Positions 1-7,377 are shown, counted from the first letter of the stretch. The stretch is 64,000 nt of DNA from Rhizobium sp. Root1203 (GCF_001424945.1 NZ_LMCW01000012.1:450373-514372); one strand, 5' to 3'. A program made the numbers and translations. Notes: generated from the sequence alone by a model not told the origin.

Positions 1-1
1 C

Positions 2-415
2 AGCACACAGGACGTTATCGGCGTCCAAGGGGGCCGCGTCTTCTGCTGCGCCCCCTGCAAGACGAGAGACGATGAGGTCGAATCCGAAAAGCGGCGCTTC
101 GAGGGCGAGTTTATAGAGACGCTTCGCGCCGTGGTGCGGCAGCGTTTCGGCGACGTGAAGTTTCACGGCACTGGCGATGCCTTTCGTCCCGGCGCCTACA
201 TCCTTTCCCAGGATGGCGCCTATGGCGTCGGAGAGGCCATGCTGCATTTCGAATTTCCCGGAATGAGCATAGCTCCCGCCACCATCGAGTTCAGGTGGCC
301 TTTCAGCTTCCGTTGGGACGGCATCGGCCCTGTCAATCTCGTCTACCGATGCTGTGCCGGCGATCGACTGGCTTTCGAAGAGTTCGCCGGAGAAGCGAAG
401 AAGGTGGCAGCGTGA
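2..415 (+). CDS. Hypothetical protein, 5' end outside window
   Basis: The frame is open from the first bases of the window to a TGA at 413-415, giving 137 visible residues, so the true start probably lies upstream. A GTG at 131 would give only 94 residues and would discard a sensible N-terminal part with a Cys cluster (CCAPC) and a charged helix. No family is recognised. It is the first visible member of a tightly overlapping string of genes on the same strand and its stop overlaps the next start (GTGA). The compact layout resembles an early-region operon of a phage or integrative element. Function unknown. Confidence 0.6.
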   Translation, partial: STQDVIGVQGGRVFCCAPCKTRDDEVESEKRRFEGEFIETLRAVVRQRFGDVKFHGTGDAFRPGAYILSQDGAYGVGEAMLHFEFPGMSIAPATIEFRWPFSFRWDGIGPVNLVYRCCAGDRLAFEEFAGEAKKVAA

Positions 416-882
416 CGCAGAAAGAGGAAATCCTGCAGCTCGTAGGTGACTATTGGGACTTGGCGTATGCAAAGGGCTCGGGCAGCCCCTTTTTTGACAC
501 TCCCGAAGGTTCGGCGCAGCAAAAACTGGCGGCGATCGCCGGCGCTCTGGATCAGGTGTTCACCGACGTCAGCAAGCTTCGCGCGATCTTGAGCGAAAGC
601 GCGGCCGCCATCGGCAACGGCGCCTGGTGCTCGCCGCATGCCTCGATCGAGTTGATGTCCTCGGTACCGAAAGAAATTATGCTGAACCGGACACGCTTGG
701 CGGAAGCGATTGAGCCTCTGAAGCTGATGCATGACTGCATCGTTCGAGAGCGGCAAGGTTGGACCAACGAGGCCTTCATTGTCTTCGAGAGCAGTATGGA
801 CAATCGGGTGCGGTTCACCTTTGGACAGCTCGACGAGATTGTTCGAGCGTTTTCCGAGCCGACGGCGCGGGTGGCAGTATGA
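412..882 (+). CDS. Hypothetical protein of element gene cluster
   Basis: A 156-residue protein starting at GTG 412, chosen because it overlaps the preceding stop (GTGA) and follows a purine-rich stretch (GGAGAAGCGAAGAAGG). The frame stays open further upstream, but that part only shadows the previous gene. The product is soluble and mostly helical by composition, with no signal peptide, membrane segment or recognisable motif. It overlaps the next gene through ATGA at 879-882. Translational coupling with both neighbours suggests joint expression. Function unknown; probably a phage or integrative-element accessory protein. Confidence 0.6.
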   Translation: MTQKEEILQLVGDYWDLAYAKGSGSPFFDTPEGSAQQKLAAIAGALDQVFTDVSKLRAILSESAAAIGNGAWCSPHASIELMSSVPKEIMLNRTRLAEAIEPLKLMHDCIVRERQGWTNEAFIVFESSMDNRVRFTFGQLDEIVRAFSEPTARVAV

Positions 883-1220
883 CGGGCCGTATCCGATGCC
901 TCAACCCCAGGTGCGCCCGCACCGCCGCCCAAGACAAACACCCAGGGTGCGACACGATCATTTGCGCCAAATGCTGGCGAGCGATGCCCCTTGAGTTTCG
1001 CCGGCGCTGGAAAACGCTGAACGCTCGCGACCGCAAGCTCGGCCGTCTCCACAAGAAGACGTCCTTCAATCGGCCGGAGCGGCAGCCGCAATGGAACCGT
1101 CTCGCGGCGATCTATGACCGCGCCTGGGAGGCGCTGCACCTCTCTATCATTCACTATTTCACGGCCTCTGAACGCCCGATCGGCATCGAGGACTTTCTGA
1201 AGGAGAACGGACTTGTCTGA
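879..1220 (+). CDS. Small zinc-ribbon-like protein
   Basis: A 113-residue basic protein. The N-terminus carries two CxxxxC/CxxC-type pairs (CLNPRC near residues 7-12, then CDTIICAKC) that look like a four-cysteine zinc site. An Arg/Lys-rich helix follows (RRRWKTLNARDRKLGR), so nucleic-acid binding is plausible. The ATG at 879 overlaps the previous stop (ATGA), and the end overlaps the TTG start of the FtsK-gamma gene. Small zinc proteins of this shape are common in phage and integrative-element operons. No exact family is recognised; the DNA/RNA-binding role is inferred from the Cys pattern and charge. Confidence 0.65.
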   Translation: MTGRIRCLNPRCARTAAQDKHPGCDTIICAKCWRAMPLEFRRRWKTLNARDRKLGRLHKKTSFNRPERQPQWNRLAAIYDRAWEALHLSIIHYFTASERPIGIEDFLKENGLV

Positions 1221-1650
1221 GGAAGAAGAAAACTACCGGCGTGCAGTCGAATTGGTACGCAAAGAGGAGTTCGCCATGACAAGCATGATCCAGCGGCGGC
1301 TCGGGATCGGTTACAATCAGGCGGCCCGCCATATCGAACGGATGGAACGAGAATTTATCGTTGGGCCGGCCGACCACCGCGGCCGTCGGATAGTGGGCAG
1401 GGATCCACTGGGCCACATGAAGCCGGAAACTGTCAGCATCACGAAGACATCGGCCGTTGGCCAGTCTGAGAGGATCGGCGGAAGCTTTTCGGTGCTTCCG
1501 GACATCGGCGGGACGCTCAACCTGATCATGCGGTTGTTGAACGACGGTACGCTGTCCGAGGGGCAGGTTGCGAAAGCGACCGGCCTGCACCGCCTCGCCA
1601 TCCGTCGCATGGCCGACAATGTGCGCAACGGAGAGACTTATGACCGTTGA
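1213..1650 (+). CDS. Stand-alone FtsK gamma-domain DNA-binding protein
   Basis: A 145-residue protein starting at TTG 1213, which overlaps the previous stop. Residues about 8-60 match the winged-helix gamma domain at the C-terminus of FtsK/SpoIIIE translocases: an AVELV helix, then STS-like TSMIQRRLGIGYNQAARHIE and the wing. In FtsK this domain reads the polar KOPS motifs and contacts XerD. The motor domain is absent. The remainder (about 95-145) has a second helix-turn-helix-like segment (SEGQVAKATGLHRLAIRRMA). Placement in an integrative-element operon suggests a DNA-binding or regulatory role, perhaps linked to host FtsK/XerCD; that part is inference. Confidence 0.8.
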   Translation: MSEEEENYRRAVELVRKEEFAMTSMIQRRLGIGYNQAARHIERMEREFIVGPADHRGRRIVGRDPLGHMKPETVSITKTSAVGQSERIGGSFSVLPDIGGTLNLIMRLLNDGTLSEGQVAKATGLHRLAIRRMADNVRNGETYDR

Positions 1651-1810
1651 GACACAAGCCCTCATGGCGGCAGCAAAGAAGCTGGTCGAATCCGTCGAGT
1701 TCGACGTCAACGGCATCCACGGCAAGGGCGGCAACGGCGGCCTTACCTCCGACAGGACGCTGCGCGCCAGCGGCGAAGTCCGGATCATCCTCGATCGACT
1801 GAAAAAGTAG
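1640..1810 (+). CDS. Small hypothetical protein
   Basis: A 56-residue protein. ATG 1640 overlaps the end of the FtsK-gamma gene by 11 nt, which fits the coupling seen through the whole cluster. A longer version from 1568 would sit entirely inside the upstream gene. The product has an N-terminal amphipathic helix, a Gly-rich centre (GKGGNGG) and a basic C-terminus. No family is recognised. It is the last gene of the rightward cluster; the next genes are convergent and visibly more A+T-rich. Confidence 0.45.
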   Translation: MTVETQALMAAAKKLVESVEFDVNGIHGKGGNGGLTSDRTLRASGEVRIILDRLKK

Positions 1811-1893
1811 GATCCCGCGCGACCTCAGGTGACCAGCAGGAGCTCCCATTTTCAAAGGCCCCCTGCCACCGGGCTGTGAATACCGCCCCATCC

Positions 1894-2790
1894 TCAGCAC
1901 CAAGGCACGCAAACTTCCACGTTGACCAAAGGGATGGTGGCTTTGGCAGGCGGCAATGGAGGATCAATTCGGGGAAGATCAACTTTAGGAAGGTCAATCT
2001 TCGGCAATGGGATGTTTGGAAGATCAATCTTCCATTGGCTCGGATCTAACGACTGCACTAGTTTGCCAAGATCCGAATTCGCTCCCAGGCCTAGGTTGTT
2101 GAACATTTTGCGAATTTCGCTATTTTCGCCTCCAAGCAGACCATGCTCTAGTATGTCGGTGATGCTAATGCCACTCATCAACCGGATGGCTGCCGCAACG
2201 TCTCCTTTTTCGTTCGCCGCGGCCTGCTCGTTGCCCTTGTAAATTAGCATCAAGTTACCGACCGTTGCTCGGAAGTATTGGTTGAAGACATCAGGGCTGC
2301 ACGCCGCGTCGAGCTTCGCTTTTTGCCCATCGATTGTCTTCTCTAGCTCCCCTCTTTCCGCAATAAATTTCGGTCGTAGATTTGCCTGGTAGTCTGCTTT
2401 AAATAGCGTTCTAACCGCCTCAGCTTCCAACTCCTGGGTGTATACCTGTGGATATACGTTCACCACGAAATAGTTTTTTGGTTCGAAGGTCGGACTTGTC
2501 TGTGCCATCTGGGCCAGGAGCCCTTTGATCATAGGGTTCTGACTCCACTGTTGGTAAGCTCCTGCCCTAACAGCCTCGACGTAAATCGGTCGGAGTTCGC
2601 CAGGCGGCTCGCTTAAGCCATCCCATTGCGCGATGAGCGCGTCTGCATTTTGTCGGAGAGCGGTTGTAGTTGAATCAAACTTTCCTTCTTGTGCCTTGCA
2701 CGGATCGGCAAAATCCAATGCGCCCTGAGCAAAGGCATTACCGGCCAAAACTGTGGTTGAAAAAAGAAGCAGAGCTAAAACACGTTTCAT
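1894..2790 (-). CDS. Exported protein with GxGxNxD repeats and Pro/Asp tail
   Basis: A 298-residue protein with a clear Sec signal peptide (residues 1-22, cleavage after AFA). The mature part is mostly helical. Residues 217-248 contain two copies of a short repeat (LLGGENSEIRKMFNN and GLGANSDLGKLVQSL) that resembles repeats in the protein encoded just upstream. Residues 254-281 form a periodic KIDLP/KVDLP/RIDPP segment that could span the cell wall or act as a linker. The end is hydrophobic with two cysteines (CVPWC). The gene starts 10 nt after its partner, so they form an operon. The DNA is more A+T-rich than the flanks. No known family; likely periplasmic or surface-located. Confidence 0.75.
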   Translation of the reverse strand: MKRVLALLLFSTTVLAGNAFAQGALDFADPCKAQEGKFDSTTTALRQNADALIAQWDGLSEPPGELRPIYVEAVRAGAYQQWSQNPMIKGLLAQMAQTSPTFEPKNYFVVNVYPQVYTQELEAEAVRTLFKADYQANLRPKFIAERGELEKTIDGQKAKLDAACSPDVFNQYFRATVGNLMLIYKGNEQAAANEKGDVAAAIRLMSGISITDILEHGLLGGENSEIRKMFNNLGLGANSDLGKLVQSLDPSQWKIDLPNIPLPKIDLPKVDLPRIDPPLPPAKATIPLVNVEVCVPWC

Positions 2791-2800
2791 TGTTTCCCTC

Positions 2801-3181
2801 CTAGAATTTGATACCGATTGAACCCAATGCTTTAATTACGTCGTTGTTCTTTCCGGGGCCTTCAATTAGATCGTTCTTGATCGTTTGGAGGGCGCGCACA
2901 ATGTCGTTGTTCTCACCGAGGCCGCCGCGTTTCAGGTCATTGAGAGCAGTGGTCACAGCATTCACAACTGCGCCATTCGGTCCGAACCCATTGCTTCCTT
3001 TATTAATTTCGTCCGTTAGTGCCTTAACTCCAACGATCGCAAGTGCCGTCAAAGGGTCAACGGGCGCACATACCCCAGCGGAGTTGCAGATCTGTGCTGC
3101 TGACTCTGTCTGAGCGAGCGCGTATTCCGATTGACACGCCAACAAAAGAAGCAACCCCCATCTAATATGTTTTCTCAACAC
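2801..3181 (-). CDS. Small exported (possible lipo-) protein with GxGxNND repeats
   Basis: A 126-residue protein. The N-terminus is a signal peptide (positive start, Leu stretch). Cleavage is possible after ALA at residue 23, but LLAC at 13-16 also fits a lipobox, so it could be a lipoprotein. A Cys pair follows (ICNSAGVC, residues 31-38). Residues 66-126 hold three tandem repeats of about 20 residues, each with GxGxNxx[IV]xxAL (for example GLGENNDIVRALQTI). The same repeat occurs in the protein encoded 10 nt downstream, so the two products probably act together or bind one partner. Function unknown; context is integrative-element cargo. Confidence 0.72.
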   Translation of the reverse strand: MLRKHIRWGLLLLLACQSEYALAQTESAAQICNSAGVCAPVDPLTALAIVGVKALTDEINKGSNGFGPNGAVVNAVTTALNDLKRGGLGENNDIVRALQTIKNDLIEGPGKNNDVIKALGSIGIKF

Positions 3182-3536
3182 AGCCCCCGAAAGTTCTCAA
3201 TATTTAGATACTACTTTGCGGTGAATAAAATACATTTGCTGAGTTGCATTGCAAGGTGCGCAGTGGCGCACACACCTTGTCAAATTTGCTTAGGATTTCC
3301 GCTCTTATTGCACCTTTTTGGTGTGTAGTCATTCAGCGTTACAGAAATTTGGCAGGTATGTGCTTCGGTTCATCTTAGTGCCAACACACAAAGGCAACGG
3401 GTTGTGGCCCTTCCCCTGCGTTGCAGCGGAACGAGGAATAGGATCAAAAATCCTTCTGCAAAAAACGTACCTCTGGATAGCCCTTGATGGACAAGCCCAA
3501 CTTGTTAGTAATGGTCTGGTCGAAACGGAGAGAATC
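3182..3536. other. A+T-rich divergent intergenic region with stem-loops
   Basis: This stretch of 355 bases separates the leftward exported pair from the rightward 75-residue gene. No credible coding frame is seen. It must hold promoters for both directions. At 3252-3279 there is a strong imperfect hairpin with arms CAAGGTG/CACCTTG and an inner GCGC pairing. A smaller CACC-TTTTT-GGTG hairpin sits at about 3310-3322. On the minus strand these would lie in the 5' leader of the exported pair. Whether they are terminators, an attenuator or a protein site cannot be told from sequence. Confidence 0.5.
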
Positions 3537-3764
3537 ATGGACCGCGCTGGCAAAATCCAACTGGCGAAGGAATACATCGCTGCTAAGATCGGCGACATTA
3601 TTGAGAAGAACTATAACAATGGTGGAGCTGCGTTGGAAACGGCTGGCACATTTACAGCCTTGATCGAAGCCTATCGGGCCGTTGAAATTGCCGACGAAGG
3701 GGAAAAACTCGCCCTCTCCAAAAAATCTTCAGAAGATTATAAGCGCGGCCTGCAAACTCTTTAA
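3537..3764 (+). CDS. Small hypothetical protein
   Basis: A 75-residue helical protein. ATG 3537 is preceded by GGAGAG at good spacing, and the product from this start (MDRAGKIQLAKEYIAAKIGD...) looks like a folded helical bundle. The longer frame from 3318 adds a stretch of mixed, non-protein-like composition and is not preferred. It sits 67 nt upstream of the HTH-ImmA/IrrE gene on the same strand and could be part of the same module or independent cargo. No family recognised. Confidence 0.55.
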   Translation: MDRAGKIQLAKEYIAAKIGDIIEKNYNNGGAALETAGTFTALIEAYRAVEIADEGEKLALSKKSSEDYKRGLQTL

Positions 3765-3831
3765 GAGCCCCCAGAAATAAGTTCATAGCCAGGATGCACC
3801 AAATCCTAATCAATTTCGTTATCATGAAGCT

Positions 3832-5010
3832 ATGGTAGTTTCAGAGAAGCGAGAGCGCCCAGCTTACAATCCCACCGTACTCCGGTGGGCGCGGGAACGG
3901 CGTGGGCTTGACCTCGAGCAGGTTGCGACCAAGCTTCACCAATCGATCGCGCGAATTCGGGCATGGGAAGATGCGTCAGAGGTGCCCACGGTTAATCAAG
4001 CCCGCGCGTTGGCAGACCTCTATGAGCGCTCGTTTGTTGAGTTCTTCCTAGACGAACCACCTCTCCTTCAGGAGCCTCAACTCGTACCGGATTTTCGATC
4101 ACATCGTGGAATTGATGTACCGCGTGAAATTATTGCGCTGAAAGATATCCAGTATTGGGCCGAGGCGCAGCGCGTGAACGCTCTGGATCTCTTCGAAGAG
4201 GTTGGCGAAGACGTCCCTCAGTTCCCGGAAATTCTTGCATGCGGAATTGGGGCCAATCCCGAGGAAGTATCGCGCCTCGCGCGCGAGGCGATGGATTTTA
4301 CGATTGCGACCCAGCTCGCTTTTAGATCTGCAGATCAACAGAGATTTCCCGTCACTCTGAGACGGCGGATTGAGGGACTGGGAGTACTCACACTGAAAAA
4401 CACAGGTCTTCGGGACGTCGGTGCGCGTGGAATGTGTATCGCCGAGTTTCCACTCCCTGTTATCGTCTTCAGTAACGAAGCCCCGACGGCGCAAGCGTTT
4501 ACCCTGGTCCATGAGCTAGCCCACCTTGCACTGCACCAGAGTGCCATAATTGCGCCTTTGAACGCGGCAGCAACGTCTGCAATCGAGGGCTGGTGTGACC
4601 GGTTTGCTGCGGCATTTCTGATGCCGCGTGATGCGCTTGTTGCGACGGCGGGCGCGATTCCAGCAACGCCAGCCTCCTCAATCTCTGACAATGCGCTCAA
4701 TAATCTAGCAGCGACATTCCATGTCAGCGCGCACGCGATGCTTATCAGGCTGGTTCATCTTGGATACGTGGTAGCAGCTTATTACTGGGGTACGAAAAAG
4801 CAACAATTTGAGCAACAGGAAGCGAACCACAAGAGCTTTGGCCGCGCCGAGTACTACGGAACGCGCTACCGAAACAATCTCGGTGATCTCTACACGGGCT
4901 TGGTGCTGGAGGCCTGGACCAACGGTCGGATCAACAACCACAATGCGGCGCAGTATATGGGGATTAAGAACCTACGGCATCTAAATGATATTCGGGATCA
5001 TTTCGGCTAA
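3832..5010 (+). CDS. XRE-type HTH fused to ImmA/IrrE (DUF955) metallopeptidase
   Basis: A 392-residue protein. Residues about 13-70 are a Cro/C1-type helix-turn-helix. Residues about 150-270 form the ImmA/IrrE peptidase domain with the zinc motif HELAH at 227-231 and a downstream acidic segment (EGWCDRFAAAFLMP) that supplies the third ligand. Members of this family cleave or bind repressors in mobile elements (ImmA of ICEBs1) or in stress responses (IrrE), and HTH fusions are frequent in toxin-antitoxin-like pairs. TAATG overlap couples it to the DUF4411 gene. The role as antitoxin or regulator of the downstream protein is inferred from this arrangement. Confidence 0.88.
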   Translation: MVVSEKRERPAYNPTVLRWARERRGLDLEQVATKLHQSIARIRAWEDASEVPTVNQARALADLYERSFVEFFLDEPPLLQEPQLVPDFRSHRGIDVPREIIALKDIQYWAEAQRVNALDLFEEVGEDVPQFPEILACGIGANPEEVSRLAREAMDFTIATQLAFRSADQQRFPVTLRRRIEGLGVLTLKNTGLRDVGARGMCIAEFPLPVIVFSNEAPTAQAFTLVHELAHLALHQSAIIAPLNAAATSAIEGWCDRFAAAFLMPRDALVATAGAIPATPASSISDNALNNLAATFHVSAHAMLIRLVHLGYVVAAYYWGTKKQQFEQQEANHKSFGRAEYYGTRYRNNLGDLYTGLVLEAWTNGRINNHNAAQYMGIKNLRHLNDIRDHFG

Positions 5011-5516
5011 TGACGAAGAAATATTGCTTCGACACGTCCGGCGTATCCAATCCTTTGGAGACAATGCCGGAGGATATTCATAAAACCCTTTGGGCTCATT
5101 TCGCAGCTTTCGTCCTTAGTGACTACATAGCGGTTACGCCCGAAATCTACGACGAGATGTGCCATTGCCAAGGAGGCATAGGCCAGCTTTTGATCAATTC
5201 GAAGTCGTCCGTGGTCCTGGAGGTTGGGAATGATTGGGATTGGCCAACCTATATCGGGCACATCAAGCGAATGCAGGTCGACCACCGACATTGTATCTCA
5301 GAATTCACCGGCGGCTCGGCAAAGACGATTTGTTTGAACGACATCACTATTATCGCCCTCGCGAAAACGATGAACGTACCTGTTGTCAGCATGGAACACA
5401 TGGTCAAAGAGGACGGACAGACGCCTAAAAGAAAAATACCCAACATCTGCCGAGCGGAAGGTGTTGAGCATCTAACTTTCAGCGACTTCTTGAGACGAGA
5501 ACGGCTAAGCTTTTAA
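5010..5516 (+). CDS. DUF4411 family PIN-like protein, probable toxin
   Basis: A 168-residue protein starting at ATG 5010, which overlaps the upstream stop by one base. It has the layout of a PIN-like nuclease: an N-terminal strand with D8 (CFDTSG), acidic residues E45 and E49 (TPEIYDEM), D111 (LNDITIIALA) and E129 (VVSMEH). These are the positions of metal-binding carboxylates in PIN folds, though the last is usually Asp in a TxD context. DUF4411 genes are commonly found directly after XRE/ImmA-IrrE genes, so a type II-like toxin-antitoxin pair is the best reading. Target RNA is unknown. A Cys-rich patch (CHC, residues 51-53) is also present. Confidence 0.8.
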   Translation: MTKKYCFDTSGVSNPLETMPEDIHKTLWAHFAAFVLSDYIAVTPEIYDEMCHCQGGIGQLLINSKSSVVLEVGNDWDWPTYIGHIKRMQVDHRHCISEFTGGSAKTICLNDITIIALAKTMNVPVVSMEHMVKEDGQTPKRKIPNICRAEGVEHLTFSDFLRRERLSF

Positions 5517-5576
5517 TACCATGCAACGTCATTTGGGTGCGATTGGCCCTTCGGACAGGTTCGGACAAATTCATAG

Positions 5577-5903
5577 CTACCAGCGGATATCCCGTTTCAC
5601 ATTCATAGCACGTGGTGGCTTGGATGCAGGAATAAACACGACAGCAACGCGCCGGCTTCCACAACATGGACACCTCAAACGTTCTGCCAGCCGAGCAATA
5701 GGAAAGTCCCGGCCACGCGTAGCAACCAGAGTTACGAGATCTAGGTCATGCTTCCACGAACAGGCCTTAACGGTCTTTAGCCCGTCACGCTTTCCCCACG
5801 CGCATCGAGCGGCGATATCCCACCCCGCGTCCATAGCCTCACCAATAGTTTCGACCACGCATCGCCCTCTTGTGCTTCGCGCTTGCCGCAATCTTACGGC
5901 CAA
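5577..5903 (-). CDS. Small protein with C-terminal zinc ribbon
   Basis: A 108-residue frame beginning at TTG 5903. An internal ATG at 5834 (MDAGWDIAARC) is an equally reasonable start and would give 85 residues. The protein has conserved-looking parts: WDIAARCAWGKRDGLK, then a segment ending in CPCCGSRR, a likely zinc ribbon with the upstream cysteines. It lies directly downstream of the integrase on the same strand (60-nt gap). I recall similar small proteins near integrases in rhizobial genomes but cannot name the family. Nucleic-acid binding is inferred from the ribbon. Confidence 0.6.
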   Translation of the reverse strand: MAVRLRQARSTRGRCVVETIGEAMDAGWDIAARCAWGKRDGLKTVKACSWKHDLDLVTLVATRGRDFPIARLAERLRCPCCGSRRVAVVFIPASKPPRAMNVKRDIRW

Positions 5904-5962
5904 TGTTCCTACTATGTTCTCAACAGGAAAGGTGTCAAGGCGACGCGGCTCAGGGCTGGATC

Positions 5963-7249
5963 TTAGGCCGCCCTCTTCCGATAGTTATCGGGGTTGAGGA
6001 TTTTCCTCGGGCCACTGAGCAGCTCAGCAGCGGTCGGAGCACCCTCCATGAGGAGGTCTGCCCATTCTTGCGCGAGGACCTTGCGGCGTGCGAGATAGAG
6101 TGAGCGATTGTAGGCGGCTTCCACTTTGTCTTTAGGCACATGCGCGAGCATGAAATCAATCACAGCTCTATCGTCCGGAAAGCGCTCGTTCATGATCGTG
6201 CTGAACGTGGAGCGAAAACCGTGGGGCACATGTCGCTGAAAGTAGCCGGCTCGGTTTAGCAGATAACCCATGGCGTTCTCGGACATCGGGCGATGAGCAT
6301 GCCGGCTGTTCGGAAAAACGTATGGTCCCCGTCCCGTCAACTCCCTCAAAACCTGAATCGTGTCCATTGCCTCCTTCGACAATGGGATCAGATGATCTCG
6401 GGTTTCGTCCTCTTTCTGTTGCCTCTTCAGTTTCATACGAGCGGCCGGGATCGTCCAAACTGGCTCTTCGGCGTCAAGCTCGTCGAACTCTGCCCACGGC
6501 GTCGTCGAAAGTGGACCAGGCCGCGCTACGGTCAGCGCGATAAGCCGTAGAGCCAGCTTCGTGACGGGATGTGCTGGCGTCTGCTCGGTCTTGCGCATCA
6601 TCTCCCTGGCGGCGTCAAGTGTCGTAACGGCAGGTTGCCTACCCCGGCGGAACGGAGCGAGGGCACCCGTCACCACGGCGGCAGGATCGCCCTGCGCACG
6701 ACCAGAGGAAATCGCGTAGACGAACACGGCCGAGATGCGTTGCCTTAGTCGGCGGGCAGTCTCGTTCGCCCCACGCTTCTCCACTAGGCGTAACGTCGCG
6801 AGCACGAGCTGCTCATTGATCTCGCGGATAGGCAGGTATCCGATCGTTGGGAACACGTCTTTGACGAGCGAATTGATCACGTCATCGCTGTGAATAGGTG
6901 TCCACTGAGATTTCTGCAGGCCGTGCCATTCGCGAGCGATCACCTCGAATGTCTCGCCCGTGCGCTGCTGCCCGATCAGCTTTTCAATCTTCTTTTGCTT
7001 GTTGGGGTCGCGTCCTTCTTTGAGGATCGCCTTTGCCGCGTCTCGAGCGGCCCGAGCGTCGCTAAGAGATATTTGGGGGTATTCGCCAATAATCAGCGTC
7101 TGCTCTTTGCCCTCGAAGCGATAGCGCATCCGCCATCCCTTCGACCCCGCTGTTGTCACGAAAAGAAAGAGGCCGCCAGTATCGGCGATTCTATAACTCT
7201 TCTCCGCCGGTTTGGCCTTGCGGAGTTGCACATCTGTCAGTCCAGCCAT
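5963..7249 (-). CDS. Tyrosine-type site-specific integrase
   Basis: A 428-residue phage/P4-like integrase. Residues 1-85 form the DUF4102 arm-binding N-terminal domain (GLTDVQLRKAKP, then a DARAARDAAK helix). A SAM-like core-binding domain follows, then the catalytic domain with R243 (VARPGPL), H287 (DHLIPLS), H343 and R346 (HGFRSTFS), H370 and the nucleophile Y380 (AAYNRS). All catalytic residues are present, so it should be active. It lies 188 nt from the 3' end of tRNA-Ser(UGA) and is read away from it, the usual arrangement when the element uses the tRNA 3' end as attachment site. Confidence 0.95.
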   Translation of the reverse strand: MAGLTDVQLRKAKPAEKSYRIADTGGLFLFVTTAGSKGWRMRYRFEGKEQTLIIGEYPQISLSDARAARDAAKAILKEGRDPNKQKKIEKLIGQQRTGETFEVIAREWHGLQKSQWTPIHSDDVINSLVKDVFPTIGYLPIREINEQLVLATLRLVEKRGANETARRLRQRISAVFVYAISSGRAQGDPAAVVTGALAPFRRGRQPAVTTLDAAREMMRKTEQTPAHPVTKLALRLIALTVARPGPLSTTPWAEFDELDAEEPVWTIPAARMKLKRQQKEDETRDHLIPLSKEAMDTIQVLRELTGRGPYVFPNSRHAHRPMSENAMGYLLNRAGYFQRHVPHGFRSTFSTIMNERFPDDRAVIDFMLAHVPKDKVEAAYNRSLYLARRKVLAQEWADLLMEGAPTAAELLSGPRKILNPDNYRKRAA

Positions 7250-7280
7250 AGCGGCGTCTTGCCCCCAACCTGCTCATTGC

Positions 7281-7336
7281 GATGCCCACATTTTCGCTAG
7301 CCGATGCCCACAAAGATGCCCGCAAATGAGCGGGCA
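7281..7336. repeat. Direct GATGCCC repeats and palindrome upstream of integrase
   Basis: Three copies of GATGCCC[AG]C at 7281, 7303 and 7315, the last forming a palindrome TGCCCGC-N6-GCGGGCA at 7317-7336. They sit between the integrase start and the tRNA 3' end. Short repeats of this kind next to an att site are candidate arm-type binding sites for the integrase or sites for an excisionase; they may also control the integrase promoter. No U-tract follows the palindrome, so it is not an obvious terminator. Confidence 0.5.
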
Positions 7337-7377
7337 CGGGTGCTAATCGATGCGAAAGCATGGGAACAGAGAGCACG

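Noticed and set aside
3318..3536. N-terminal extension of the 75-residue protein
   Set aside because: The extension has unlikely composition and the ATG at 3537 has a good ribosome site.
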